Source of the DNA: an uncultured Lachnospiraceae bacterium | GTDB taxonomy: Bacteria > Bacillota > Clostridia > Lachnospirales > Lachnospiraceae | NCBI GenBank assembly: GCA_947068385.1 | Contig: CAMTBF010000031.1 | Coordinates: 1-14,101, forward strand | DNA: 14,101 nucleotides | Reading direction: 5' to 3' | Program-made: the position numbers and the translations under genes | Notes under the pieces: model-generated | Told to the model about the DNA's origin: nothing | Database searches by the model: none | Seen by the model: the letters and a program-made list of their open reading frames with translations, nothing else | Part shown: one piece after another, positions 1 through 7,823 of the stretch | How positions within the stretch are numbered: the stretch's first letter is position 1 | How the letters are laid out: every line of letters begins with the position of its first letter

Positions 1-51
1 GCATACGAGATATTGGCGTGACTGGAATTCAGACGTGTGCTCTTCCGATCT
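1..51 (+). other. Illumina indexed adapter remnant (artefact)
   Basis: These bases match the 3' part of the Illumina multiplexing/TruSeq index primer as I remember it: the tail of the P7 flow-cell segment ending in CGAGAT, the six-base index ATTGGC (index 6 written in primer orientation), then the read-2 adapter ending in GCTCTTCCGATCT. The only difference I see is A instead of G at base 27, which happens to create a GAATTC site at 25-30. Genomic sequence begins at base 52. It is therefore library or assembly contamination at a contig end, and no biological feature should be called in it. Confidence 0.96.
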
Positions 52-54
52 CTT

Positions 55-60
55 AGGAGG
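55..60 (+). promoter_or_regulatory. Ribosome binding site fixing the first permease start
   Basis: A perfect AGGAGG lies six bases before the ATG at 67. The open frame can be extended upstream to a GTG at 37, but that codon and the next four lie inside the adapter, so the ribosome binding site decides for 67. Confidence 0.93.
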
Positions 61-66
61 AAATAT

Positions 67-987
67 ATGCGGAGGAAGAAAAAACGTAGCTTTCAAAGAT
101 TCAAGAACCAACTGCCCTTACATTTCATGCTGATTCCGGGCATCCTTACCCTTATCGTGTTCCATCTGATTCCCCTGATAGGGCTGCGGATCGCTTTTCA
201 GAAATTCGTTCCGGTCAAAGGTTTTTTCGGCGACCAGAAATGGGTGGGCTGGGGAAACTTCAAGCTGTTCTTTTCTATGCCGAATTTCGTGAATATCTTT
301 CGCAATACGGTGTTCATATCGGTGGGGAAGATTGTATTCGGAATGGCCGTGGCCATTGTGGTATCGCTGCTGCTGAACGAGATCCGCGCCATGAAATTCC
401 GCAAGACAGTACAGACCATCATCTATGCGCCATATTTCCTTTCCTGGGTGGTGTTCGGAGGGATTCTGGTCACTATCCTCTCTCCCTCGGAAGGAATCAT
501 CAACCAGGCGATCAAGGCCCTGGGCTTTGATCCGGTATTCTTCCTGGGAAATGCCCGGGTGTTCCCGTTTACGCTGATCCTCACCGATACGTGGAAGAAC
601 TTCGGCATGAGCACCATCGTCTATCTGGCCACATTGACGGGAATCGACCCGGGCCTGTACGAGGCGGCCTCCATCGACGGCGCGAACCGCTGGAAGCAGG
701 TGATCCATATCAGCCTGCCCGCCATGGCGCCGATCATCATGCTGACGGGCATCCTGAACATCGGCAGCATCTTAAATGCCGGGTTCGACCAGGTGCTGGT
801 GCTGTACAACAGCCAGGTCATGAGCACGGGGGACATCATCGATACCTTCGTATACCGCATGGGCCTCAAGGAAATGCAGTACGGGCTGTCCACGGCAGTG
901 GGGCTGTTCAAGTCGATCCTCAGCACCATTTTGATGACATCAGCGTATTACCTGTCTTATAGGTTTTCGGATTACCGGGTGTGGTGA
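67..987 (+). CDS. ABC sugar transporter permease, LplB type
   Basis: This is a 306-residue inner-membrane permease of the binding-protein-dependent type (BPD_transp_1 fold, MalF-like partner, LplB/COG4209 group). After a short basic cytoplasmic N-terminus (MRRKKKRSFQRFK) comes a hydrophobic segment at about residues 18-40, followed by several further hydrophobic segments consistent with six membrane spans. The cytoplasmic EAA loop, which docks on the ATPase, begins at residue 199 (EAASIDGANRWKQVIHISLP). It would form a heterodimer with the next gene product, 22 bp downstream. LplB/LplC systems commonly import oligosaccharides or glycosides and borrow a shared MsmX-type ATPase; neither ATPase nor solute-binding protein is in this window. 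The usual place for the binding-protein gene, just upstream, is lost at the contig end. The start is ATG 67; the 10-residue extension to 37 is adapter sequence. Confidence 0.95.
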   Translation: MRRKKKRSFQRFKNQLPLHFMLIPGILTLIVFHLIPLIGLRIAFQKFVPVKGFFGDQKWVGWGNFKLFFSMPNFVNIFRNTVFISVGKIVFGMAVAIVVSLLLNEIRAMKFRKTVQTIIYAPYFLSWVVFGGILVTILSPSEGIINQAIKALGFDPVFFLGNARVFPFTLILTDTWKNFGMSTIVYLATLTGIDPGLYEAASIDGANRWKQVIHISLPAMAPIIMLTGILNIGSILNAGFDQVLVLYNSQVMSTGDIIDTFVYRMGLKEMQYGLSTAVGLFKSILSTILMTSAYYLSYRFSDYRVW

Positions 988-1009
988 GGGACCGGAGAAA
1001 AGGAGTGTT

Positions 1010-1909
1010 ATGGTAAAAAAACGTACCGTTTCCGGCATGATCTTTGATGTGCTCAACTATTGTCTGCTGGCGGCTCTGGCGCTGCTGTGTATCCTGCCGA
1101 TGATCCACATCCTGGCGATCTCTTTAAGCGATAACGCGGCAGCCAGCGCCGGAAACATCGGGCTTTGGCCCGTGAACTTCACCACCGCGGCCTATGAGTG
1201 GGTGATGGCGAAGAAGGAGTTCTGGGCCGCGTTCGCCATGTCGCTGAAGCGTCTGGCCATCGGAATCCCCTATCATCTGGTCATGACGGTCCTGGTGGCA
1301 TACCCGCTGTCCTATCCGTCCTCCAGGCTGCGGGGGCGGAGCATCTATGTGGGACTGCTGATTTTCACCATGCTTTTTGGCGGCGGGCTCATTCCCACCT
1401 ATATGCTGTACAAGGAGCTGCACCTTCTGGATACCCTCTGGGTGCTGATAGTCCCCAATGCGGTCAGCGCGGGCAACATCATGCTGATGATGAACTTCTT
1501 CCGGAACCTCCCAAAGGAGCTGGAGGAATCGGCCCGCATCGATGGGGCCGGGCATCTGCAGATATTGCTGCGGGTCATCCTGCCGGTATCCCTGCCCTCC
1601 ATCGCCACCATTACGCTTTATGTGACGGTGGCCCACTGGAACGACTATTTCTCCGGCATGGTATTCATGAATTCCGCGGAGAACTATCCCCTGCAGACCT
1701 ATGTGTACAACCTGGTGAACCAGGCTAGCAGCCTGACCACGAACCTGAACCTGGGGGTGGGGGAGAGCTGGAAGCTCCTGGCGAAGGTATCGGACAAAAC
1801 CGTCCGCTCCGCCCAGATTTTCATCACCGCGCTGCCTATGCTGGCCATCTATCCCTTCCTGCAGAAATACTATATCAAGGGAATCGTGGTGGGAAGCGTG
1901 AAGGGATAG
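1010..1909 (+). CDS. ABC sugar transporter permease, LplC/YtcP type
   Basis: This 299-residue membrane protein is the MalG-like partner (COG0395, carbohydrate ABC permease) of the preceding gene. It opens with a short basic segment, then a hydrophobic span at about residues 14-35 and several more spans. The EAA loop starts at residue 172 (EESARIDGAGHLQILLRVILP region), the conserved ATPase contact. The C-terminus, ending in KGIVVGSVKG, is the usual LplC/YtcP tail, so the gene is complete. AGGAG at 1001-1005 precedes the ATG by four bases. The pair LplB then LplC is the standard order; in most such operons the solute-binding protein sits next to them, yet here the next gene is an enzyme. Substrate cannot be told from the sequence; the neighbours suggest a glycoside or deoxyhexose-containing oligosaccharide. 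Confidence 0.95.
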   Translation: MVKKRTVSGMIFDVLNYCLLAALALLCILPMIHILAISLSDNAAASAGNIGLWPVNFTTAAYEWVMAKKEFWAAFAMSLKRLAIGIPYHLVMTVLVAYPLSYPSSRLRGRSIYVGLLIFTMLFGGGLIPTYMLYKELHLLDTLWVLIVPNAVSAGNIMLMMNFFRNLPKELEESARIDGAGHLQILLRVILPVSLPSIATITLYVTVAHWNDYFSGMVFMNSAENYPLQTYVYNLVNQASSLTTNLNLGVGESWKLLAKVSDKTVRSAQIFITALPMLAIYPFLQKYYIKGIVVGSVKG

Positions 1910-1933
1910 CGCCACGGAAAGGAGGATCTGCGC

Positions 1934-4039
1934 ATGGAAGAGAAGTGGTACCAGAAAAGCTGCTTCCGCAGCCTGGTGGACATGCATATCAGCAACGGGG
2001 ACGAACGCCTGCTGGCATCCTTCGATGCGGAAGCCTATGCGGACAACATGGCCACGGCGGGCTTCGACACGGCTTACATCTACGGCTCCAACTGCCTGGG
2101 CCTGTGCCTGTTCCCCTCGAAGACGGGATACCGGCATCAGATTACCGACAGGAGGGACATCTTCGGGGAGACGGTGGAGGCGTGCAGGCGGAGGGGAATC
2201 CGCGCCATCGGATACCTGAACCATTGGTCCACGAAGGCCTATGACCTCCACCCGGACTGGCGGGTGGTGGAATCCGATGGCAGCGGCTCCAGGGACCGGG
2301 CGGGACATGACGGGCGGTATGGGGTCTGCTGCATGAACTCGCCCTATCGGGACTACTTCCTGTCCCTGGTGAAGGAGCTCTGTGGAACCTACCTGGTCGA
2401 GGGGTTCTGGGTGGACATGGTGGGGTTCTGGCGCAGGGCCTGCCATTGCGCCAGCTGCCGACAGGCTTTCCGGGAAGAGACCGGACTTGAGATTCCGGAG
2501 AGGGAAGACTGGGAGTCTTTCCCCTGGAGGCGCTATGTGAAGTTCAAGGAGGACTCCATGGCCCGCTACGCCCGTGACATCAAAAAGGCCGCGCAGGAGG
2601 CCAGGCCGGGGATTTCAGTCAGCATCCAGTGCGCCGGATGGGCCATGGGCCATCACATCGGGTTCAGCACAGCGTTTTTTGGGCAGATGGACTACAGCGC
2701 CGGTGACTTTTACACGGATGTCCGGGAGCAGGCGGTGGACTGTAAATTCCTGCGCGGCATCACGTCCAACCAGCCCTTCGAATACATGGTTCCCCGCTGC
2801 CCTGACTTAGGACATCACACGGTCAGCAAGCCCATGTGGCAGATCAGGCAGCAGGCCTATGCGGCCTTCCTGCACGGAGGCGCTTTCCTGTGCATTGACG
2901 CCATCGACCCTGCGGGCACCCTGAACCCGGCGGTCTACCGGATGTTCGGGGAGGTGAGGAAGGAACTGGAGCCATATTGGGGGCATCCCTCCTTCCTGCG
3001 GGGGGAGTACCTCAATGACGCGGCTGTATATGTGAACTACCAGTCCATGACCGGCTATGACGACTTCGCGCAGAATGGGGGAGAGGGGCGCAGGGAACCG
3101 GCCTCCCTGCCGGGGCGGCTGAAAGCCATGAACCGTACCCTGGCAGAGCATCATATCCAATATGACATCATTACGGATATGAGCCTGGGCCGGTTGGAGA
3201 AATATCCGCTGATCATCCTCTCCGGACTGCCGGTGCTCAGCCAGAGGGAGGCGGAGGCCTTCCGGGAGTATGTGAGGAACGGCGGGGCTCTCTACGTCAG
3301 CGGGCAGAGCGGCGTGCTGCTGGATCTGGCGGACGCGGAAGAATCGGAAAGCCTTAAGCGGGACGGGTTTGCGCTGGAGGATATCCTTGGAGTGTCCCGG
3401 CAGGGGACCATCCCGTTCCAGACGGTCTATATAAGGGGATGCGGGGCGACGGCGCTTTTCCCGGTGGAGAGCCTGCAATATCCGCTGGGCGCGGCAGGGC
3501 CGGTTCCGGAGATAAGGGCGCAGGGGGATACCGAAGTGCTGGCCCGGGCATGGCTGCCTGTCTCCAATCACACGGACGGAAGGCATTATATCTCTGCCAT
3601 CAGCGACCCGCCGTGGCAGGAGACGGACATCCCCGTCCTGACGGAACATAGATACGGAAGAGGAAAGTGCGTCTACAGCGCCGCGCTTCTGGAGTCGGAG
3701 GACACGCAGATGGGCAGGGAGCTGTGGACTGGCATTCTGGAAAGGCTGCTGCAGGGCAGGAGGCAGGTCAGGATAGAAGCGCCGCCCTGCGTGGAAGCCT
3801 CGGTGAAGCAGGTGGACGGGACGCTCTGCGTCTCGCTGCTGCATACCCTGGCCCATGAGACCGGAAGCCCGGCGGGTGAGGCGCGCATACGGATTCGGGA
3901 TTCCTTCCTGAAGGTGGACAGGGCAGAGTGCTTCCCCCACGGCCTGATTGCCCTGGAGCGGGAGGGACGGGACACAGTGGTGCGAGGCGCGCAGCTGCCG
4001 GAGTTCTCCATTATTACCATATATTCGGAAAAACAATGA
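1934..4039 (+). CDS. Putative glycosidase, GHL6-like barrel plus amidotransferase-like domain
   Basis: This 701-residue protein resembles the hypothetical glycosyl hydrolase 6 (GHL6) type followed by a beta-galactosidase-trimerisation-like domain. In the N-terminal half, the stretch around residues 85-115 (RRGIRAIGYLNHW, then LHPDW) is typical of these barrels, and a strand-end acid lies at D161 in GFWVDMVGFW. Next comes C170-x-C172-x-x-C175 followed by QAF, the same spacing as the zinc cysteines of GH42 beta-galactosidases. Residues about 400-480 carry a flavodoxin-like fold of the class I amidotransferase type (YPLIILSGLPVLSQREAEAF, then GGALYVSGQSG). There is no signal peptide, so it is probably cytoplasmic. 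The gene lies 24 bp after the permeases with AAAGGAGG in front. The fold call is moderately secure; neither substrate nor catalytic residues can be named, and a non-catalytic sugar-binding role is not excluded. Confidence 0.68.
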   Translation: MEEKWYQKSCFRSLVDMHISNGDERLLASFDAEAYADNMATAGFDTAYIYGSNCLGLCLFPSKTGYRHQITDRRDIFGETVEACRRRGIRAIGYLNHWSTKAYDLHPDWRVVESDGSGSRDRAGHDGRYGVCCMNSPYRDYFLSLVKELCGTYLVEGFWVDMVGFWRRACHCASCRQAFREETGLEIPEREDWESFPWRRYVKFKEDSMARYARDIKKAAQEARPGISVSIQCAGWAMGHHIGFSTAFFGQMDYSAGDFYTDVREQAVDCKFLRGITSNQPFEYMVPRCPDLGHHTVSKPMWQIRQQAYAAFLHGGAFLCIDAIDPAGTLNPAVYRMFGEVRKELEPYWGHPSFLRGEYLNDAAVYVNYQSMTGYDDFAQNGGEGRREPASLPGRLKAMNRTLAEHHIQYDIITDMSLGRLEKYPLIILSGLPVLSQREAEAFREYVRNGGALYVSGQSGVLLDLADAEESESLKRDGFALEDILGVSRQGTIPFQTVYIRGCGATALFPVESLQYPLGAAGPVPEIRAQGDTEVLARAWLPVSNHTDGRHYISAISDPPWQETDIPVLTEHRYGRGKCVYSAALLESEDTQMGRELWTGILERLLQGRRQVRIEAPPCVEASVKQVDGTLCVSLLHTLAHETGSPAGEARIRIRDSFLKVDRAECFPHGLIALEREGRDTVVRGAQLPEFSIITIYSEKQ

Positions 4040-4075
4040 TAATATATTGAAAAAACAAAAACAGGAGGTGAGGAC

Positions 4076-5584
4076 ATGGTTTCGGAAAAGCCGATGAAAA
4101 TAGCTATCGGCGCCATGCTGTGCGAGGGGAACAGCCTGACGCCCGTCTTGACCAGGCTAGCGGATTTCGACTATGCGGAAGGGCAGGACATGTATGAAAA
4201 GGTGGCCGTGATGGACCTGCTCCGCGGGCAGGGCTGCGATGTGGTGCCAACCCTCTATGCCCATGCGCTGCCGGGCGGCCCGGTGGCCAGGGAGGACTTC
4301 CTTCACCTGGCGGAAAGCCTGGTGGAGCGCCTGCCGCGGAAGGGGCTGGACGGAATCTGGCTCTACCTCCACGGGGCTATGTGCGTGGAGGAGATCGGTT
4401 CCGCGGAGGAGCATCTGCTGGCCAGGATTCGGGAAAAGGTGGGATATGAGGTGCCGATTTCCCTGTCCATGGACTTCCATGCGGACAACAGCGACCGTCT
4501 GCCGAAGCTGTGCAACGTGGTGACGGGATACCGCACCGCGCCGCACCGGGACAGAGAGGAGGCCCAGAGGCGCGGGGTGGAGCTGTTGCTCCATTGCATC
4601 CGCGGAAAGCTCCTGCCCAGGCCCCAGCTTGCCAGGGCGGATGTGATTGTCTGCGGGGATGCGGTGCAGACGGATCTGGAGCCTTTGAAGGGCATCATGG
4701 AGATGGCGGAGGAGATGGAACGTCTGCCGGGGATGCTGAGCGTGCAGGTATTCAACGGCCAGCCCTGGATAGACGAGCCATATACAGGCCCGAATTTCGT
4801 AGCCACCCATGAATGGGACGATGCGCTGGCTCTTGCCTGCGCCAGGCGTCTGGCGCGGCGGTTCTATGAGGCGCGCCATGACTTCCGGTTCCTGGTGGAG
4901 GCGGCAACCCCCCGGGAGGCGGTGCGGCTGGCCATGGAAGCCAGGGAGCCGCTGGTGTTCCTGTCCGATTCGGGGGACAATACCACTGCCGGGGCCGTGG
5001 GAGACAATGCGTATCTGCTGAAGCTCCTGCAGCAGGAAGGGGCGAAGGACGCGCTGGTGGCCGGCATCGCGGACGCGGGGGCCTGTGAGGCCTGCTATGC
5101 CGCCGGACTGGGGGAGGAGCTGACCCTCAGGGTGGGCGGGAGCCTTTCGGCAGACAGCGAAGCCACGGTGATTACCGGGAGACTGATTCACCGGGGGGAC
5201 ATCCTGTCCTACCAGCACAACAACGCGGGCCCCAGCGCCACCCTGGACTGCGGCGACATCACGGTGGTGATTACAGAGAACCGCGCCGCTATGTGCAGGC
5301 CTGATATTTTCGATTCCATTGATTTGGATTTCCGCCGGTTCCACATCGTGGCGGTGAAGCTGGGCTACCTGTTTCCGGAGCTGGCCAGGGAGGCGGACCG
5401 GGCGATACTGGCGCTTACGCCCGGGGCATCCTGCGAGCGGCTGGAGGATATGCACCTGAAGCGGATACGGCGGCCCATGTTCCCATTGGATGACGATTTC
5501 CTGGAGGGCCCTGAGGGGCCTGGAGAGGAAGGACGGGATTTTGAGGAAGAGAGCCCACGGGAAGGGCAGGAGGTACCAAGATGA
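4076..5584 (+). CDS. M81 family metallopeptidase (MlrC-like)
   Basis: This is a 502-residue homologue of MlrC, the M81 zinc peptidase known from microcystin breakdown (MlrC N-terminal and C-terminal domains). Candidate zinc ligands are E17 (CEGN), D133 and H135 (MDFHADN) and H157 (APHRD). The 24-residue spacing from D133 to H157 is what I recall between the corresponding ligands of Sphingomonas MlrC. The HGAM motif and, in the C-terminal half, SDSGDNTTAGAVGDNAYLL are further family signatures. The last 25 or so residues form an acidic, glycine-rich tail after LDDDFLEGP that looks dispensable. AGGAGGTG at 4063-4070 supports ATG 4076; the alternative ATG at 4094 lacks a site. Most M81 proteins are not microcystin enzymes; a role in cleaving a peptide or amide part of an imported conjugate is an inference. 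It is coupled to the next gene by an ATGA overlap. Confidence 0.92.
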   Translation: MVSEKPMKIAIGAMLCEGNSLTPVLTRLADFDYAEGQDMYEKVAVMDLLRGQGCDVVPTLYAHALPGGPVAREDFLHLAESLVERLPRKGLDGIWLYLHGAMCVEEIGSAEEHLLARIREKVGYEVPISLSMDFHADNSDRLPKLCNVVTGYRTAPHRDREEAQRRGVELLLHCIRGKLLPRPQLARADVIVCGDAVQTDLEPLKGIMEMAEEMERLPGMLSVQVFNGQPWIDEPYTGPNFVATHEWDDALALACARRLARRFYEARHDFRFLVEAATPREAVRLAMEAREPLVFLSDSGDNTTAGAVGDNAYLLKLLQQEGAKDALVAGIADAGACEACYAAGLGEELTLRVGGSLSADSEATVITGRLIHRGDILSYQHNNAGPSATLDCGDITVVITENRAAMCRPDIFDSIDLDFRRFHIVAVKLGYLFPELAREADRAILALTPGASCERLEDMHLKRIRRPMFPLDDDFLEGPEGPGEEGRDFEEESPREGQEVPR

Positions 5585-6630
5585 ATGCAAGAGAAAGGGT
5601 CATGCGTGCCTTTTCGTTCGAAAAGACGGATAGGATCGCGCGGTATGACATTTTCCTGCCGGAATTCGCGCAGAACTGGCGCAGGGAGAAGCAGCTGCCG
5701 GACGCGAATCTGTATGATTATTACCCAAATATCGATATAGGAACGGTTCTGGCAGACCAGGATGGACCGCTGCTCAGCAGCGCGGAGCTGCTGGAGGAGA
5801 AGGACGGCCGACGGCTGGTGCGGGATGGCTGGGGGCGCGTGGTGGAGCAGAAGGAGAATGCCTACTTTGAGGTGGAGGTCTCCTCGGTGCTGGAAGAGAA
5901 GGGGACCCTGGACAGCCTGGTGTTCGACGATCCGGCGCAGGAGGAGCGGTATCTGGGGCTGGCCCGCCATGCCAGGCGGAATGCGCCGCGGTTCGCGCCT
6001 GTGTCCGGTGTGCTGGGCCTGTACATGGGAAGCTTCCGGATGCGGGGACAGCTACAGTATCTGTGCGACATGGTGGAGGACCCGGAGTTCTGCATAGCCC
6101 TTGCCCAGAGGCTGGGGGAGTTCATCAAGATTCAGGGACTGAAGGTAGCGGAGGCCACGGATACGAAGGATACCGCCATCTGGGTCTATGACGAGTTCGC
6201 CGCCCAGAGGGGGCCTATGTTCTCCGCAGCCTGTTATGAGGAGATTTTCATGCCGGTATACCAGGAAGTCTTCCGGTACTGGCGGGAGCATGGCATCAGG
6301 AACATCGTGCTCCACTGTGACGGCCACTGCGCGCCGCTGATGGATCTGCTGGTGGAGACGGGCTTCAACGGGTATCAGAGCCCTGCGCCCTCTGCCGGAA
6401 TGTGGCTGCCTGATCTGAAGAAGCGATATGGGAACAGGCTGGTGCTGATAGGCGGGATGTGCAATATCAAGACCCTGGCCACAGGCACCCGTGAGGAGAT
6501 CGCCCGTCAGGTGGAGGAGGTTCTGGACGCGGCCTCAGACGGAGGCGTCATCATCGGCACCCACTCCATCGACAAGGACATCCCGGTGGAGAACTATGAT
6601 TATTACGATTCCCTGCTGGAGCAGGTATAA
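5581..6630 (+). CDS. Uroporphyrinogen decarboxylase (URO-D) family protein
   Basis: This 349-residue protein has the URO-D/methyltransferase TIM-barrel fold. It starts MNARERVMRAFSFEKTDRIA, the normal opening of the non-haem branch, and lacks the MRQAGR substrate motif of true HemE, so haem synthesis is unlikely. The core motif H245-C246-D247-G248-H249-C250 is followed by GFNGYQSP, then GGMCN with C294 and GTHSID with H328. In many relatives the positions of C246 and C294 are usually Ser and Asp, whereas corrinoid methyltransferases such as MtaA use an HxC...C zinc site, so metal binding is possible. The start codon overlaps the stop of the M81 gene (ATGA at 5581-5584), indicating translational coupling. 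No corrinoid-binding protein is present nearby. Members of this branch often sit in sugar or aromatic catabolic clusters with unknown reactions, and the reaction here is unknown. Confidence 0.88.
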   Translation: MNARERVMRAFSFEKTDRIARYDIFLPEFAQNWRREKQLPDANLYDYYPNIDIGTVLADQDGPLLSSAELLEEKDGRRLVRDGWGRVVEQKENAYFEVEVSSVLEEKGTLDSLVFDDPAQEERYLGLARHARRNAPRFAPVSGVLGLYMGSFRMRGQLQYLCDMVEDPEFCIALAQRLGEFIKIQGLKVAEATDTKDTAIWVYDEFAAQRGPMFSAACYEEIFMPVYQEVFRYWREHGIRNIVLHCDGHCAPLMDLLVETGFNGYQSPAPSAGMWLPDLKKRYGNRLVLIGGMCNIKTLATGTREEIARQVEEVLDAASDGGVIIGTHSIDKDIPVENYDYYDSLLEQV

Positions 6631-6650
6631 GTAGAAAGAGAGGGAGAACT

Positions 6651-7823
6651 ATGTCTTATTACAACAGGAGTGAAACGGAAAAGCGGCTGGACAGAGTCAG
6701 GGAGATTCTCTCGGAAAAGAACCTGGACGCGGCCTTCATCTATTTTGATGAGCTGAACGTGGCCAACGGCTGGTATCTCACCGGCTGGTGCGGACAGTTC
6801 GAGAAAGGGGCCGTACTGGTGCCTGGCCGGGGAGAGCCCATACTGCTGGGCGGACCGGAGTCCGAGCCCTTTGCCCAGATGGACGCGGCCATCACCAAGG
6901 TGCGGTGCTTTCCGGTGTTCATGGTGCCGGACGAGGAATATCCCAATGCCACGATCATCGATTTCGGACAGCTGAACGAGGAGCTGAAGGCGGAGGGCAC
7001 CGTGCTGAACCGCATCGGCATCGTGGGCACCACCACGATTCCCCACCAGGTCTATCTGGACGTATCGGCGGGCTTCCCGGGCGTGGAGCTGGTGGACATC
7101 ACGGAGGAGTATGAGCTCATGCGCGCCTACAAGTCGGATTGGGAGGTGGAGCAGGCGGCCCGCTGCGTGGAGCTCTGCGACCTGGCCTATGACAAAATGG
7201 TGGAAGCCATCCGTCCGGGGGCATTCGAATATGAGGTGGCGGCAGCAGGGGAGGCGGTGTGCCGGGCAAACGGCGCCCATAGCTTTGCCTATGCCACGAT
7301 CGTAGGCTCCGGCCCCCGGGCCAAAGCGGTGGTGCCTACGGCCACGAATAAGCGCATGGAGGACGGGGAGCTGGTGATGATAGGCATCGCCCCGCGGATC
7401 AACGGCTATGCGGGCACCTTCGGGGACACGATTCCGGTGAACGGGGTCTATACGCAGCAGCAGAAGGATCTGCTGAACTACATGCGCGAGACCTTCCGCC
7501 TGACATACGAAATGCTCAGGCCCGGCATGTGCGGCAGGCAGATAGACGAGCCGGGGCGCAGGTATTATGAGAAGCATGGCCTGATGGAGTATATCGTATG
7601 CCCCTTTGCCCATTCCATGGGGCTCATGGAGGCAGAGGCGCCCTTCTTCGGGCCTAATGGGGACTTTGAGCTGGCGCCCGGCATGATCGTGAACGTGGAC
7701 GTGAGCTTCTTTGGCCACCCGCAGCTGCACGGGGGCCGCATCGAGACCTGCTTCGTCGTCACGGAGAACGGAAGCCGCCCGCTGTCGCCGAAGCTGTTCG
7801 ATTATTTCATGAAGGATCTGTAG
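6651..7823 (+). CDS. M24/creatinase-fold protein lacking most metal ligands
   Basis: This 390-residue protein has the Xaa-Pro aminopeptidase/creatinase layout: an N-terminal creatinase-like domain (about 1-155) and a pita-bread M24 domain (about 160-390). Aligned by eye with E. coli PepP, the two metal aspartates become G245 (VMIGIAPR) and T256 (GYAGTFGDTIPVNG), the catalytic histidine becomes V228, the first metal glutamate becomes D350, and the second active-site histidine becomes A328. Only H321 (PFAHSMGL) and E365 (GRIETCFVV) remain. It is thus unlikely to be a di-metal peptidase. Creatinase and relatives show that this fold can hydrolyse C-N bonds without metal, although creatinase's own catalytic His also seems absent. 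The frame is intact with no sign of decay, so it is probably a functional divergent subgroup. It lies 20 bp after the URO-D gene, preceded by AGAGGGAG. Confidence 0.87.
   Translation: MSYYNRSETEKRLDRVREILSEKNLDAAFIYFDELNVANGWYLTGWCGQFEKGAVLVPGRGEPILLGGPESEPFAQMDAAITKVRCFPVFMVPDEEYPNATIIDFGQLNEELKAEGTVLNRIGIVGTTTIPHQVYLDVSAGFPGVELVDITEEYELMRAYKSDWEVEQAARCVELCDLAYDKMVEAIRPGAFEYEVAAAGEAVCRANGAHSFAYATIVGSGPRAKAVVPTATNKRMEDGELVMIGIAPRINGYAGTFGDTIPVNGVYTQQQKDLLNYMRETFRLTYEMLRPGMCGRQIDEPGRRYYEKHGLMEYIVCPFAHSMGLMEAEAPFFGPNGDFELAPGMIVNVDVSFFGHPQLHGGRIETCFVVTENGSRPLSPKLFDYFMKDL

Noticed and set aside
37..66. N-terminal extension of the first permease from GTG 37
   Set aside because: The first five codons are adapter sequence and a perfect AGGAGG at 55-60 points to ATG 67.
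1124..2446. 440-codon open frame on the - strand spanning the second permease and the GHL6-like gene
   Set aside because: It is antisense to two well-supported genes and shows only GC-driven shadow composition.
2807..4036. 409-codon open frame on the - strand opposite the GHL6-like gene
   Set aside because: Shadow frame without domains; the sense strand continues an ordered two-domain protein across the whole stretch.
4157..5590. 477-codon open frame on the - strand opposite the M81 gene
   Set aside because: Composition is rich in His, Gln, Arg and Pro with no recognisable domain; the sense frame has clear M81 motifs and a good ribosome binding site.
5581..6630. HemE, a genuine haem-pathway uroporphyrinogen decarboxylase
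   Set aside because: The N-terminal MRQAGR motif is absent, there are no other haem genes, and the context is a sugar operon.
6603..7730. 375-codon open frame on the - strand opposite the M24-fold gene
   Set aside because: His/Arg-rich shadow with no family signature.
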